A stretch of DNA of 30,560 nt from the NCBI GenBank assembly GCA_016840465.1, contig JAEOSH010000020.1, positions 1-30,560 of the forward strand. Reading direction: 5' to 3'. Below the pieces are notes generated by a model that was not told the DNA's origin, ran no database searches, and worked only from the letters and a program-made list of their open reading frames with translations. This stretch comes from Candidatus Baldrarchaeum yapensis. Lineage in GTDB: Archaea; Asgardarchaeota; Baldrarchaeia; Baldrarchaeales; Baldrarchaeaceae. Below, in pieces: positions 8,259 to 16,468 of this stretch. The position numbers were made by a program, and so were the translations under genes. Positions within the stretch are counted from its first letter, which is position 1. Every line of letters starts with the position of its first letter.

Positions 8259-8881
8259 ACTTCTCCCTCCATGAGTTTCATACCGATTCTGATAGCCCTA
8301 ATGTTGTCCTCAGAGAAGCCCATTTCTCTGAGCGTCACCTCAATATCCTCAAAGGAAAGGGGCATCACCCCAAGGGCAAGGGCCACTCCCAGCATTATCA
8401 TGTTCACCTTCGTCAAATCCCCGAACTCGCGTTCCGAAACCGCGCTCGCGTTCACGACTCTGACGTTCGGAGTTATCTTCTTTAGCAAGTTCGCGATAGT
8501 ATCGGTGGGAGGCATCTTCAGTCCGAAGGAACGCGCCCTCGTGGGGAGTATTTGATAGTCGTTTATGAGGACATAGCTTTTACTCGAAATGTATTCTGAA
8601 ACTCTCAGCGCCTCATTACTCTCGAGGCACATCACCATGTCCGCATCCCCCATTGGTATGATGGGTGATAGCGTGCATCTCCGCGGGTCGAACTTCTCAT
8701 CATCTTCCAAAATCACGTATCTAACTGCACTATCGACTGGGCCCTCCCTCTGCGATGCCCCTCTGGTCTCAGTACCCACAACTATGTACCCTTTCCTGAG
8801 ACCGGCTCTTTTCAGAAGGCGTCCTACTGTTATTACTCCCTGTCCTCCCACTCCCGCCACGAGGATGTTGTACTTCTTCAT
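8255..8881 (-). CDS. iorB: Indolepyruvate:ferredoxin oxidoreductase, beta subunit
   Basis: 208 residues carrying the gamma-type domain of the 2-oxoacid:ferredoxin oxidoreductase superfamily. The opening NILVAGVGGQGVITVGRLL glycine-rich motif and the TETRGASQREGPVDSAVRY block are characteristic of IorB. With IorA it decarboxylates aryl or branched 2-oxoacids (from transamination or deamination of aromatic amino acids) to acyl-CoA, reducing ferredoxin. It begins 3 nt after iorA ends, and its own end overlaps the CCG gene, so all three are translationally linked. Cytoplasmic. The substrate could be broader than indolepyruvate. Confidence 0.92.
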   Translation of the reverse strand: MKKYNILVAGVGGQGVITVGRLLKRAGLRKGYIVVGTETRGASQREGPVDSAVRYVILEDDEKFDPRRCTLSPIIPMGDADMVMCLESNEALRVSEYISSKSYVLINDYQILPTRARSFGLKMPPTDTIANLLKKITPNVRVVNASAVSEREFGDLTKVNMIMLGVALALGVMPLSFEDIEVTLREMGFSEDNIRAIRIGMKLMEGEV

Positions 8882-8884
8882 GGA

Positions 8885-10834
8885 TCACACCCCCAGCAAG
8901 TGAGGATTTACTATTGTCTTTCTTATCGCAGGTCCTCCGCTCTTACAAATTTGCCTACATACATCGCAATGTGTACACCTTGCGGTCTCGATGTATAGGA
9001 TCTCCTCACCGTCAATGATTGATTTCTTGATCGCTGGACATCCAAAGTTCTTGTAGCATTCCTCACACATCTGGCAACGTTCGGGCTCTAATATATAATA
9101 TGCTGCAATACCTCTCTTCTGAAGTTCTAATCTTCGTGGTTTTTCTCGTCTTTCGGCCTGTAATGCGCATTCTCTCCTTGCAATTAAAACTCTGACCCCC
9201 TCGTGTTCGAGTGCCTCACTTATTGCTTCCATGGCCGACCTGACGTTGTAAGGGTCAAATACTTTCACAAACCTGACACCACAGGCCCTCACAATTTCCT
9301 CAAGCTTCACGGCTGGGGAGGTGGGCTCATGAGTGCTGCTAATTCCTGTAGCTGGTGTTGGTTGATGTCCGGTCATCGCAACCCAGCGGTTATCGAGAAT
9401 TACGAGAATCAAGTTCGCGTTGTTGTACACTGCGTTTATTAATCCGGGAATTCCGGCATGCAGGAATGTGGAATCGCCTATAAACGCTATTATTGGCTTA
9501 TCCTTAATGATATGGCTAATTCCTGCAGCTATGCTTAATCCGGCTCCCATGCAGATCACAAAGTCTGTCATGTTAAACGGCGGAAGAGCTGCTAGCGTGT
9601 AGCATCCGATATCGCCGCCAAATATTGCGTTATCTCCGACCACCTTCTTTATTGCATAGAGGGTTGCTCTATGCGGGCAGCCCGGACAGAATATTGGGTC
9701 CCTAGGTATATACTTCGACTTTACCTCAGTTGCCAACTTCCTAATTTCATCGTAGTTCTTCTTTGGCTTTACTCCTAAAACTTTAGACAGACCCTGAACC
9801 ACCAGGTCGACGTTCAACTCGCCATAGGCGGGAAAATATTCCTTACCGACAATTTCTACGTCAAGCCCAAGTTCGAATGCTATTCTTTTAACATCAGATT
9901 CTATGAACCCTTCCAACTCCTCAACAACTATTATCCTCTCGAGGTTCTCGGAAAACCTTTTGATGAGCCCTCTCGGTATCGGGTGAACAATCCCCAATTT
10001 AAGCACCGGCAGATCGTAGAGTCCCAGCGAGTCAAGTGCCTCCATTACGTAATTGAACGCGCCACCTGCCGTTATAATTCCCGTGGAACTCCCACCCTCA
10101 AAAACCCTATTTAGATCGGATTTTTCAGCGTATTCCTCAGCCTTTCTAAATCTATCTAATAGCCTCTTTTTATTCGATAGTGCCACAAAGCCCGCGTTAA
10201 CATACTTGAATTGGGATCTGACGAATCTCTTCCCTTCTCTCGGTGGGTTTATCGGACCGTAGGTAACCTCGCCCAATCCATGAAGTGTGCGCATATTTGC
10301 GTCGAGAATTACCGGGAGATCCAACTTCTCCGACATCTCAAATGCGGCAATGGTGAAATCTTTGCACTCCTGAGGATTTGATGGCTGAACCAAGGGGCAG
10401 TGCGCATGTAACGCATAATACCGGTTATCCTGCTCGTTCTGAGAACTGTAACATCCAGGGTCGGATCCATGTGCTATAACAAGTGCGCCTGGATTCGGGC
10501 CGGAATAGCAAATTGTAAAGAAGGCATCCGCCGCTACGTTCAGTCCCACATGTTTCATTGCGACTAAGGCCCTCGCGCCCGTCCATGCTGCACCTACTGC
10601 TGTCTCTATGGCAACAATTTCATTTGTCGAGTATTCAAAATACAATCCGCTAATTTTTCTGCATATATGGGAAAATATGTCACCTATTTCTGACGCAGGT
10701 GTGCCGGGATATGTCGTGACGAAAGACACTCCCGCCTCTATCGCGCCCCTCACGATGGCCTCATTTCCAGAAAGGATTACTTTCTTCCCCGGCTCGTCCA
10801 CAAGTATTTCCTCAATGAACTCCTCCATGCTCAT
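8885..10834 (-). CDS. iorA: Indolepyruvate:ferredoxin oxidoreductase, alpha subunit
   Basis: 649 residues, the usual IorA length. The N-terminal pyrimidine-binding domain (LSGNEAIVRGAIEAGVSFVTTYPGTPASEIGDIF) is followed by a transketolase C-like domain (about 240-350). The TPP-binding domain has PGCPHRATL, GGDIGCYTLAA and GDSTFLHAGIPGLINAVYN at about 375-460. Two [4Fe-4S] sets lie at the C-terminus: C587-x2-C590-x2-C593-x5-C599, and C620-x2-C623-x2-C626-x3-C630. All expected cofactors are present. Reaction: aryl-2-oxoacid + CoA + oxidised ferredoxin gives acyl-CoA + CO2 + reduced ferredoxin. ATG 10834 has GAGGGTG about 5 nt upstream. It lies 18 nt after metF-like. Confidence 0.95.
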   Translation of the reverse strand: MSMEEFIEEILVDEPGKKVILSGNEAIVRGAIEAGVSFVTTYPGTPASEIGDIFSHICRKISGLYFEYSTNEIVAIETAVGAAWTGARALVAMKHVGLNVAADAFFTICYSGPNPGALVIAHGSDPGCYSSQNEQDNRYYALHAHCPLVQPSNPQECKDFTIAAFEMSEKLDLPVILDANMRTLHGLGEVTYGPINPPREGKRFVRSQFKYVNAGFVALSNKKRLLDRFRKAEEYAEKSDLNRVFEGGSSTGIITAGGAFNYVMEALDSLGLYDLPVLKLGIVHPIPRGLIKRFSENLERIIVVEELEGFIESDVKRIAFELGLDVEIVGKEYFPAYGELNVDLVVQGLSKVLGVKPKKNYDEIRKLATEVKSKYIPRDPIFCPGCPHRATLYAIKKVVGDNAIFGGDIGCYTLAALPPFNMTDFVICMGAGLSIAAGISHIIKDKPIIAFIGDSTFLHAGIPGLINAVYNNANLILVILDNRWVAMTGHQPTPATGISSTHEPTSPAVKLEEIVRACGVRFVKVFDPYNVRSAMEAISEALEHEGVRVLIARRECALQAERREKPRRLELQKRGIAAYYILEPERCQMCEECYKNFGCPAIKKSIIDGEEILYIETARCTHCDVCRQICKSGGPAIRKTIVNPHLLGV

Positions 10835-10852
10835 ATCGACACCCTCGAAAAT

Positions 10853-11713
10853 TTAAACCTCGGTTATCACCTTTCTCAGGAGGTCTTCACATCCAGCTCC
10901 ATCGATTATACATCCCGACATCCCGATCTTTTTAAATTCGGAGATCATCGCCGATATTTGGCTCAAATTTGCCTCATCTGCTCTTCCACTTTTTAGTTCT
11001 TCCAGAAACTCCGGTGGTGGGGTGAAACCGGGATACCGGCGGCTTAAGCTTTCCGCGTGTTCGATCGAGGGTACCAGACACACTGTGGAGAATACGGCAA
11101 GTCCTTGGCTTTTTGCAAACTCTGCTATTCTCTTTATCGAATTGATGTTAAGCGATGGCATAAGTTGTATGAAGTCCGCGCCCACCTCCCTAAATTTCTT
11201 TATCGAATGGAGTAAAGGTTCTAGATTTTCGTTGTTGGGATTAACCCTCAGACCAACGAATAATTTGCCATCAAAGTCTACCACTTGTCCAAATATATCC
11301 CTTTTCCCCCTCTCCAAAGTTTTCATTATTCTTACGAGTTCCGTAACGTCAACGTCGGAAACCACAGATGCGCCAGCATCAAACTCCTCCTGAAAGAATG
11401 TTCCAGTGCTCACAACTACTGATCGTATTCCGACATTTATAAGTGTGAGAACCTCGGACATCACTGCGCTCTTGTTCTTTTTCTTGCACTCAAGTTGATA
11501 GAGTATCTCGATAGGAGTCCTCTGTAGGAGAATAACGCTCGAGGCGAGTGGGTCGATGGATGACGGCGTTATTTTGGAAAATGTCAAAGCGTCAAATTTG
11601 TCATCTAAACCCTTCAAAGAATTCCAGATGTCGTCGAGTTCCTTTAGCGTTCTGGGAACCCTTATCCCGATCACAATTGCCATCTTTTTCGAAATCACAT
11701 CAGCTAGACCCAT
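10853..11713 (-). CDS. MetF-like methylenetetrahydrofolate reductase family protein
   Basis: 286 residues of predicted TIM barrel. Recognisable MTHFR-type elements are FDALTFSKITPSSIDPLASS near the start (compare the DxxxVTP/TD segment), GIRSVVVSTGTF, FVGLRVNPNNENLEP (compare GVAxNP) and VGADFIQLMPSLNINSIKRI (compare GAdFiqTQ). It is a divergent family member: the canonical TQ position reads LMPSL, so folate or pterin specificity is uncertain. The immediately preceding gene encodes the MetV-type partner (3-nt gap), which strongly supports the assignment, since MetF and MetV form a complex in acetogens. ATG 11713 is preceded by GGAGGAGTGAAG. The likely role is methylene to methyl reduction on a folate or methanopterin-type carrier, coupled to the iron-sulfur proteins of the operon. 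Confidence 0.75.
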   Translation of the reverse strand: MGLADVISKKMAIVIGIRVPRTLKELDDIWNSLKGLDDKFDALTFSKITPSSIDPLASSVILLQRTPIEILYQLECKKKNKSAVMSEVLTLINVGIRSVVVSTGTFFQEEFDAGASVVSDVDVTELVRIMKTLERGKRDIFGQVVDFDGKLFVGLRVNPNNENLEPLLHSIKKFREVGADFIQLMPSLNINSIKRIAEFAKSQGLAVFSTVCLVPSIEHAESLSRRYPGFTPPPEFLEELKSGRADEANLSQISAMISEFKKIGMSGCIIDGAGCEDLLRKVITEV

Positions 11714-11716
11714 ACT

Positions 11717-12340
11717 TCACTCCTCCTTCACCTTTAACGACAATGCCCCATGATACCGCCGAGATTCCCGATACCTCAGCGCAAGGTCCAATAGTCCGAG
11801 AGACTTGGCCCTATCTAGTATCAGATACCAGACACATTCCCTACCCGGAAGAAGCGTGCACTTTCCGTCAACCACATATTCACATGGGCCGTTCACTGAC
11901 ATTACCGGGCAGATCGCTATGGGGCAGATCCCCACTGTTTCATATAGCATACAATCGCCACAGAACTTACACAACTCATGATATACTCCAATTCTCTCCA
12001 CCTGGCCTGAGAAGAGAGTATTAAGAGCGGGTATCACAATCTTACCTGTTAAAGCGGCTACCGTCTGGACACCAACGCCGCAGGCAAATACAAGGATCGC
12101 ATCGGATTCTTCTACTGCTTTCCTCACCAATCGGAGATCCGCCCTCAATGTTCTCATGTCGCAGGGAGTTTCTGCGACTATAGATCCGGTTATTTTCTTT
12201 TTTCCTGAAAACTTTTTGTAGAATTCCTTTATTTGCTCCTCACCACCTGTTCTGCACACTGCAGCGCACGAGTTACATCCAAGGAGAAATATCTTCTCAT
12301 ACGGCTCGATCATTTTCTCTATCTCGTCAAGAGGTTTCAT
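11717..12340 (-). CDS. metV: MetV-type zinc/iron-sulfur protein (MTHFR C-terminal domain family)
   Basis: About 207 residues. The sequence opens with IFLLGCNSCAAVCRTGGEEQ, the hallmark of the methylene-tetrahydrofolate reductase C-terminal (MetV) family. It continues with GSIVAETPCDMRTLRADL and a cysteine-rich block: ELCKFCGDCMLYETVGICPI, then C-P-V-M and NGPCEYVVDGKC. In acetogens MetV is the small zinc or iron-sulfur partner of MetF. All signature cysteines are there, though the usual CPK reads CPV. It is the first gene of a six-gene minus-strand operon. GTG 12355 is an alternative start; ATG 12340 gives MKPLDEIEKM with GGGTGAT about 9 nt upstream. Confidence 0.87.
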   Translation of the reverse strand: MKPLDEIEKMIEPYEKIFLLGCNSCAAVCRTGGEEQIKEFYKKFSGKKKITGSIVAETPCDMRTLRADLRLVRKAVEESDAILVFACGVGVQTVAALTGKIVIPALNTLFSGQVERIGVYHELCKFCGDCMLYETVGICPIAICPVMSVNGPCEYVVDGKCTLLPGRECVWYLILDRAKSLGLLDLALRYRESRRYHGALSLKVKEE

Positions 12341-12404
12341 TTTTGTGATTATCACCCGAACATCCCCTCTTGCGGTTCTTTATGCGTCAAAATAGTGTAT
12401 GATA

Positions 12405-12422
12405 ATGTTTTAATTTAAGACT
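12405..12422 (-). promoter_or_regulatory. TATA-like promoter of the metV-lutB operon
   Basis: On the minus strand TCTTAAATTAAAAC gives an AT-rich TATA-like box at about 12409-12418, some 55-80 nt before the metV start and within the divergent intergenic region shared with the amino acid dehydrogenase gene. Confidence 0.4.
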
Positions 12423-12616
12423 TTTGTGAGAATATATATCGATTCCATAGATCTCTAAGTTTCCGTGCCAATGTACCATTTTCGTTTTCCTTCAAGAGAT
12501 ATGTTGCGAAAATGGAATTTTTGGTATCGTATTGAAAATTACCTCGAATCCTGAGAATTTATGATATCGAATAATTGATATTTCCACCGTCTGTAGTAGA
12601 CATGGGGTGAAAACTC

Positions 12617-13789
12617 ATGGAAGGAATAAAATTGGACGAAATAGGACCCGAATTGGTACTTCACGTGTACGATCCGCCCACTGGTATGAGAGGTGTAGTG
12701 GTAATCGACACCACCGTTTATGGTTCGGCTGCTGGCGGCATAAGGATGCTTCCAGACATAACAACATCGGAGATTGTAGATCTTGCTAGGGTGATGACGT
12801 ATAAGTTCGCAATTTTCAACTTGCCAGTGGGAGGGGCAAAAGGGGGCATCTGGGCAGAGCCTCATATAAGGAACCGCGATGAGATACTGATCGCGTATGG
12901 GCGAGCGATTGCTCCATTACTGAGATCTGGAATTTACATACCGGGCGCTGACATGGGAACTAGTGATAAGGATGTGCAACTGATTTGTGATGCCGCGGGA
13001 GCGGAGGAAGTCAAGCCTAGAGGATTAGGCCTTAAAATAAAGGAGGGAATGCCTCTTGAAGATCACCTGACCGGGTATGGCGTGGTTACCGCCTGTAAGA
13101 TTGCTTGCGAGTTTGCTGGAATAGATCTCAATGGGGCTACGGTTGCCATAGAGGGTTTTGGCAAGGTTGGAGGTGGTGTTGCTAGGTACATGGCACGCGC
13201 AGGTGCAAAGGTGGTGGCAATCTCCACGATAAAGGGCGCAATTTACAACCCCAATGGGATCGACGTGGAGGAACTTCTCGAGATGAGAAAAAGATACGGG
13301 GATGATGTCGTTCTGGCGTATAAGGATGCCAAAAGGCTGGAGAAGGAGGAACTCTTCTCGCTTCCCGTTGACATACTCGTCCCGGGTGCTCGACCTTATG
13401 TGATAAACAGAAGTAACGTCGATAAAATAGGGGCGAAGATAGTGTGCCCTGGTGCGAACATTCCAGTCACGGATGAGGCCGAGGAGATCCTTTTACGAAG
13501 AGGTATAATATCAGTGCCTGATTTTATAGCAAATGGCGGCGGCATCATAGCAGGTGTTGTCGATAGACTGGGAGGAGACGAGAAACAGGCATTCAGCATG
13601 ATAGAAAGCCTTATTGGTTCCCTCACACGACGGGTTTTGTCCGAGGCCATGGATAAGGGGATCCCTCCGAGAACCATAGCAGTCGAAATCGCGCGGCAGA
13701 GGGTTTTAGAAGCCATGAGGAAAAGAGAGCGAAAATCGCTAGAAGAATTGCGAAAAGCGGTGAAGGAAAGCCTTGGTGTTCGGGATTAG
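12617..13789 (+). CDS. Glu/Leu/Phe/Val dehydrogenase family, probably branched/aromatic-specific
   Basis: 390 residues of NAD(P)-dependent amino acid dehydrogenase. The catalytic domain has SAAGGIRMLPD (residues 37-47), MTYK63 and LPVGGAK75GGI, where both conserved lysines are present and 12 apart as in leucine dehydrogenase. The dinucleotide domain has VAIEGFGKVGGGVARYM. The residue that is Lys in glutamate dehydrogenases (PAKGGIR) is Ala39 here, which removes the gamma-carboxylate contact and favours hydrophobic amino acids. Reaction: L-amino acid + NAD(P)+ gives 2-oxoacid + ammonia + NAD(P)H. It lies divergently from the iorAB operon, which would consume such 2-oxoacids. ATG 12617 has GGGGTGA 6 nt upstream. 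Substrate preference is inferred, not shown. Confidence 0.9.
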   Translation: MEGIKLDEIGPELVLHVYDPPTGMRGVVVIDTTVYGSAAGGIRMLPDITTSEIVDLARVMTYKFAIFNLPVGGAKGGIWAEPHIRNRDEILIAYGRAIAPLLRSGIYIPGADMGTSDKDVQLICDAAGAEEVKPRGLGLKIKEGMPLEDHLTGYGVVTACKIACEFAGIDLNGATVAIEGFGKVGGGVARYMARAGAKVVAISTIKGAIYNPNGIDVEELLEMRKRYGDDVVLAYKDAKRLEKEELFSLPVDILVPGARPYVINRSNVDKIGAKIVCPGANIPVTDEAEEILLRRGIISVPDFIANGGGIIAGVVDRLGGDEKQAFSMIESLIGSLTRRVLSEAMDKGIPPRTIAVEIARQRVLEAMRKRERKSLEELRKAVKESLGVRD

Positions 13790-13820
13790 GAGTTTCATTA
13801 TGTCAGATTATCTAATTGAG

Positions 13821-14738
13821 TTAACTTATCGCCTCGTAAACGTCGTTACCAACTCTCTTAACCTTCCCCCTTCTTTCTAGTTCTACTATGTACGCTCGCA
13901 CAACATTTTTCAACCACTCCCCGTAAGAAGGTAGCCCAGAATACAAAATTCTTGCAAGTTCCTCCGGCGTTCGCGGCTTTTCCTTGATCAGCAAATATAT
14001 CTCAGTCAGTCTTTTCTCCTTCTGTTCGATTATTTCATATATTCTGGCCAAGGGATCCTCAATGACTGGACCATGGGCCGGAAGTATTGTCTCCAGTTTC
14101 AATTTTGCGATCCTTCTGAGGCTCTCCAAGTATAGAGCGACGTCCCCAGAAGGATAACCTATCCACGTTCCCCCCTCGCCCGTCACAAGGTCGCCGGAGA
14201 AAAGTATCCTCTCGTCAGGGTCATAAAGGCAGATGTGACACGGGGAGTGTCCCGGCGTGTGGATTATCCTCAGAACATGCCCTCCGACTTCAAGTTCATC
14301 TCCATCCCTCAACGTCTCATCTACTGTCATTTCTGATACTTGGCAAATTCCCCTAAGAAAAGTTTGTATAAACATATCTGCCTCCTTTCCTGTCCTGCCG
14401 GAATACAGTTCCGCGTACTTCCTAAAGTCTTTAATGACACCCGCGCCTATTTCGTGGAGCGCAACACTCAGCCCCCATCTTCTCTTCAATACTGTGGCAC
14501 CGCCGAAGTGATCCACGTGAGCATGTGTTACCACTATCTTCCTCAGCCCCTGTGGTCTCCCTATGATCTTCTTGATACCAGCTTCTAGTGCGCCGACCAT
14601 CGATTGCCTACCGTAGCCGCTGTCCACGAGTATCCAATCATTCCCCTTACCGATAAGATACACGTTGACATCCATAAGTATTGGCAGATCTTTCTTCAGT
14701 TCAACCCTGTGTATGAAGAACGCCACCAAACTCACCAT
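13821..14738 (-). CDS. MBL-fold metallo-hydrolase with C-terminal winged helix
   Basis: 305 residues. The metallo-beta-lactamase motifs are complete: T-H72-A-H74-V-D76-H77-F-G-G, then HTPGHSPCHICLYD, LFSGDLVTG and LPAHGPVI. The C-terminal 80 residues (EQKEKRLTEIYLLIKEKPRTPEELARILY, then VELERRGKVKRVGNDVYEAI) form the winged-helix tail typical of the LACTB2/glyoxalase II-like subgroup. Members hydrolyse thioesters or RNA, so with the lipid genes around it a thioesterase-like role is possible but unproven. It converges with the amino acid dehydrogenase gene 31 nt away. Start ATG 14738 lacks a clear ribosome binding site. Confidence 0.88.
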   Translation of the reverse strand: MVSLVAFFIHRVELKKDLPILMDVNVYLIGKGNDWILVDSGYGRQSMVGALEAGIKKIIGRPQGLRKIVVTHAHVDHFGGATVLKRRWGLSVALHEIGAGVIKDFRKYAELYSGRTGKEADMFIQTFLRGICQVSEMTVDETLRDGDELEVGGHVLRIIHTPGHSPCHICLYDPDERILFSGDLVTGEGGTWIGYPSGDVALYLESLRRIAKLKLETILPAHGPVIEDPLARIYEIIEQKEKRLTEIYLLIKEKPRTPEELARILYSGLPSYGEWLKNVVRAYIVELERRGKVKRVGNDVYEAIS

Positions 14739-14838
14739 TAGATTCTTTGCGTTCGTGTTAACTTTAGTTTTTTGTTTTTCTGCCTCTTATGTCGTTCTCG
14801 TTCGTTCACAACAATCGTAACTTCCGCACGTGGCTGGA

Positions 14839-15180
14839 TTAATCCTCGCTCTGCAGTTTCTGCAGTATGTTATAAAGTATTAGTGCATCTATTACCGAGC
14901 CCTCGACCTTCAATTTTCCGCTGAGCACCGCAGTGGGACCGTAAAGCTCGCCGCTTACCACTCTCACAAATGTGTCGACAGTCGCTGAGAATGTAATGTT
15001 CGGATTGGGATGTTCTCCCCTCCTCACTTCCACACTCCCAGATGAAATTTTTATGTAGAAGTTCTGTCCAGGCATATCTTCAAATTTTACCTGAAACACC
15101 TTGTTTAAGCGTGAAATTTAACTCTCTATTTTATTCTTTTTCTCCTCAAATAAACGAGCGATGCCTTCCGCTATAACCAT
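14839..15180 (-). pseudogene. SCP2 lipid-binding domain gene with in-frame TAA stop
   Basis: Reading from ATG 15180 (GGAGTGG about 8 nt upstream) gives MVIAEGIARLFEEKKNKIES, then TAA at 15118-15120, and continues in the same frame as ISRLNKVFQVKFEDMPGQN through to 14839. The 114-codon length and sequence match the intact paralogue at 16469-16801 (SIAEMTAKLFQEKKDAIKDD, then IAGLEKVFQIKFED). The stop stands where the paralogue has Asp. No frameshift is involved, so this is a clean nonsense change. A shortened product could start at GTG 15099, but it would lack the first helix of the SCP2 fold. The C-terminal SCP2 motif SGKLKVEGSVIDAL remains well conserved, so the lesion is recent, or the fragment is still used. 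Confidence 0.8.
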
Positions 15181-15365
15181 GGAATCCACTCCATATAACA
15201 TTTGTATGATAATTTGGGTAATAGTTAGTTCTCTTACCGCATAATAAAAATATTTTCAAACAGAATATCTGTTAGTCGCAAAATTCCGCTTCTAAACAAG
15301 ACAAACAGAGCATTCGAGGAGTATCGGGAAACAATTTCAAAATATCGCACTAAAATATCGACATA

Positions 15366-15378
15366 AAGATTATATTTC
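15366..15378 (+). promoter_or_regulatory. TATA-like promoter of acyl-CoA ligase pseudogene
   Basis: GATTATATTT at about 15368-15377 sits some 40 nt ahead of the ATG at 15415, at the right distance for an archaeal promoter with a short leader. It appears preserved although the gene is broken. Confidence 0.35.
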
Positions 15379-15414
15379 CTGCTGACATAATTTTTCTTTG
15401 CATCACAGGTTAGT

Positions 15415-16430
15415 ATGGATGATGTGGTGGAATTGATAACGTTTTCTGGTCACAGGCAATCTATTGATCTTTACGGTGATGACATCTTCAAGTCGCATTT
15501 GAGTGGCGTTAAGGAGCGCCCATGGGTTAAAGGGGAGCGCCCGTGGTATAAGTTCTACGAGCCCAATGCACCTCGTACGATAGATTATCCTGAGGTTCCC
15601 CTTTTCGAGATATGTGACCAGGCATCACGCAGGTTTTCGAATCATAAATGCATTATTTACCTGAAGGATGGGAGAGAGTACTTCTATGCGAATCTCGGAA
15701 AGATAAGCGATAAACTTGCTGCTGCTCTCCATAAGGATCTCGGCGTAGGGAGAGGGGAATCGGTCGCAATGATCATGTGGAATTCCCCCAGTACATTTTC
15801 AGCTGTTTTGGAATCCTTAAGACGGGGGCCTCATGCACCCCCTCATGATAAAGCACGAAAGCGTAGGGATGCCTCTTGTGGATACTGACTGTAAAGTTGT
15901 GGACCCAGAAACCGGGAGGGAAATGCCACCAGACGAGGTTGGAGAACTCTTATGGAGAGGGCCCCAGGTGATGAAGGGGTACTGGAGAGCACCCGAAATG
16001 ACTAGGGAGGTTCTGACGGAAGATGGGTGGCTTAGGTCGGGAGATTTGGGATACATGGACGAGGACGGCTTTGTTTATGTTGTCGGCAGGACAAAGGAGA
16101 TCATAAAGTAAGTACAAGGGATATAGGATTCTCCCTGACGACGTGGAGGCAAAGCTTTATGAGCATCCGGCGGTGGCGGAGTGCGCAGTTGTAGGGGTTC
16201 CGGATCCCGTAGTCGGCGAGGTCATAAAGGCATTCGTCGTTCTAAAACCCGAATACCGCGAAAAAATTTCGGAGGAAGAGTTTCTGAAGTGGGCAAGAGA
16301 GAAGCTAGGACCGTTGAAGTGCCCTAGGATCGTAGAATTCAGGAGTTATCTTCCGAAAACTCCGATTGGTAAAGTTTTCAGGAGAAAACTACGCGAAGAG
16401 GAGTTAAGAAAATTGAAAGAAAAGAAATAG
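15415..16430 (+). pseudogene. Acyl-CoA ligase (AMP-forming) with internal deletion and 4-bp duplication
   Basis: The N-terminal part (ERPWYKFYEPNAPRTIDYP, VPLFEICDQASRRFS, VAMIMWNSPSTFSAVLESL) is that of an AMP-forming acyl-CoA synthetase. Near 15822-15840 it jumps, with a frame change, to a late region (PLMIKHESVGMPLVDTDCKV, VGELLWRGPQVMKGYWRAPE, WLRSGDLGYMDEDGFVYVVG). Roughly 250 codons are missing, including the YTGGTTGxPKG ATP-binding loop. At 16106-16113 AAGT is duplicated, creating a TAA at 16109-16111. Removing one copy restores IKYKGYRILPDDVEAKLYEH and the remaining C-terminal domain with its catalytic PKTPIGKVFRR lysine. The gene cannot make a working enzyme. The intact relative is at 18150-19880. 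Confidence 0.9.
15513..15554 (+). repeat. 21-nt in-frame tandem duplication in ligase pseudogene
   Basis: GGAGCGCCC occurs at 15513 and again 21 nt later at 15534, giving consecutive heptapeptides ERPWVKG and ERPWYKF. The PWxKxY block normally occurs once in such ligases, so a 7-codon duplication with later divergence is likely. Confidence 0.5.
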
Positions 16431-16468
16431 GGTTTTATCCAACAGATTCATATTTTTATCATCTGATA

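Noticed and set aside
14839-15180. Stop-codon recoding (pyrrolysine or selenocysteine) in the SCP2 gene
   Set aside because: The stop is TAA, which neither system uses, and the paralogue has Asp there, so a nonsense mutation is simpler.
16081-16140. Programmed frameshift in the ligase gene
   Set aside because: The AAGT tandem duplication explains the shift and the gene also lacks its ATP-binding region, so it cannot be rescued by recoding.
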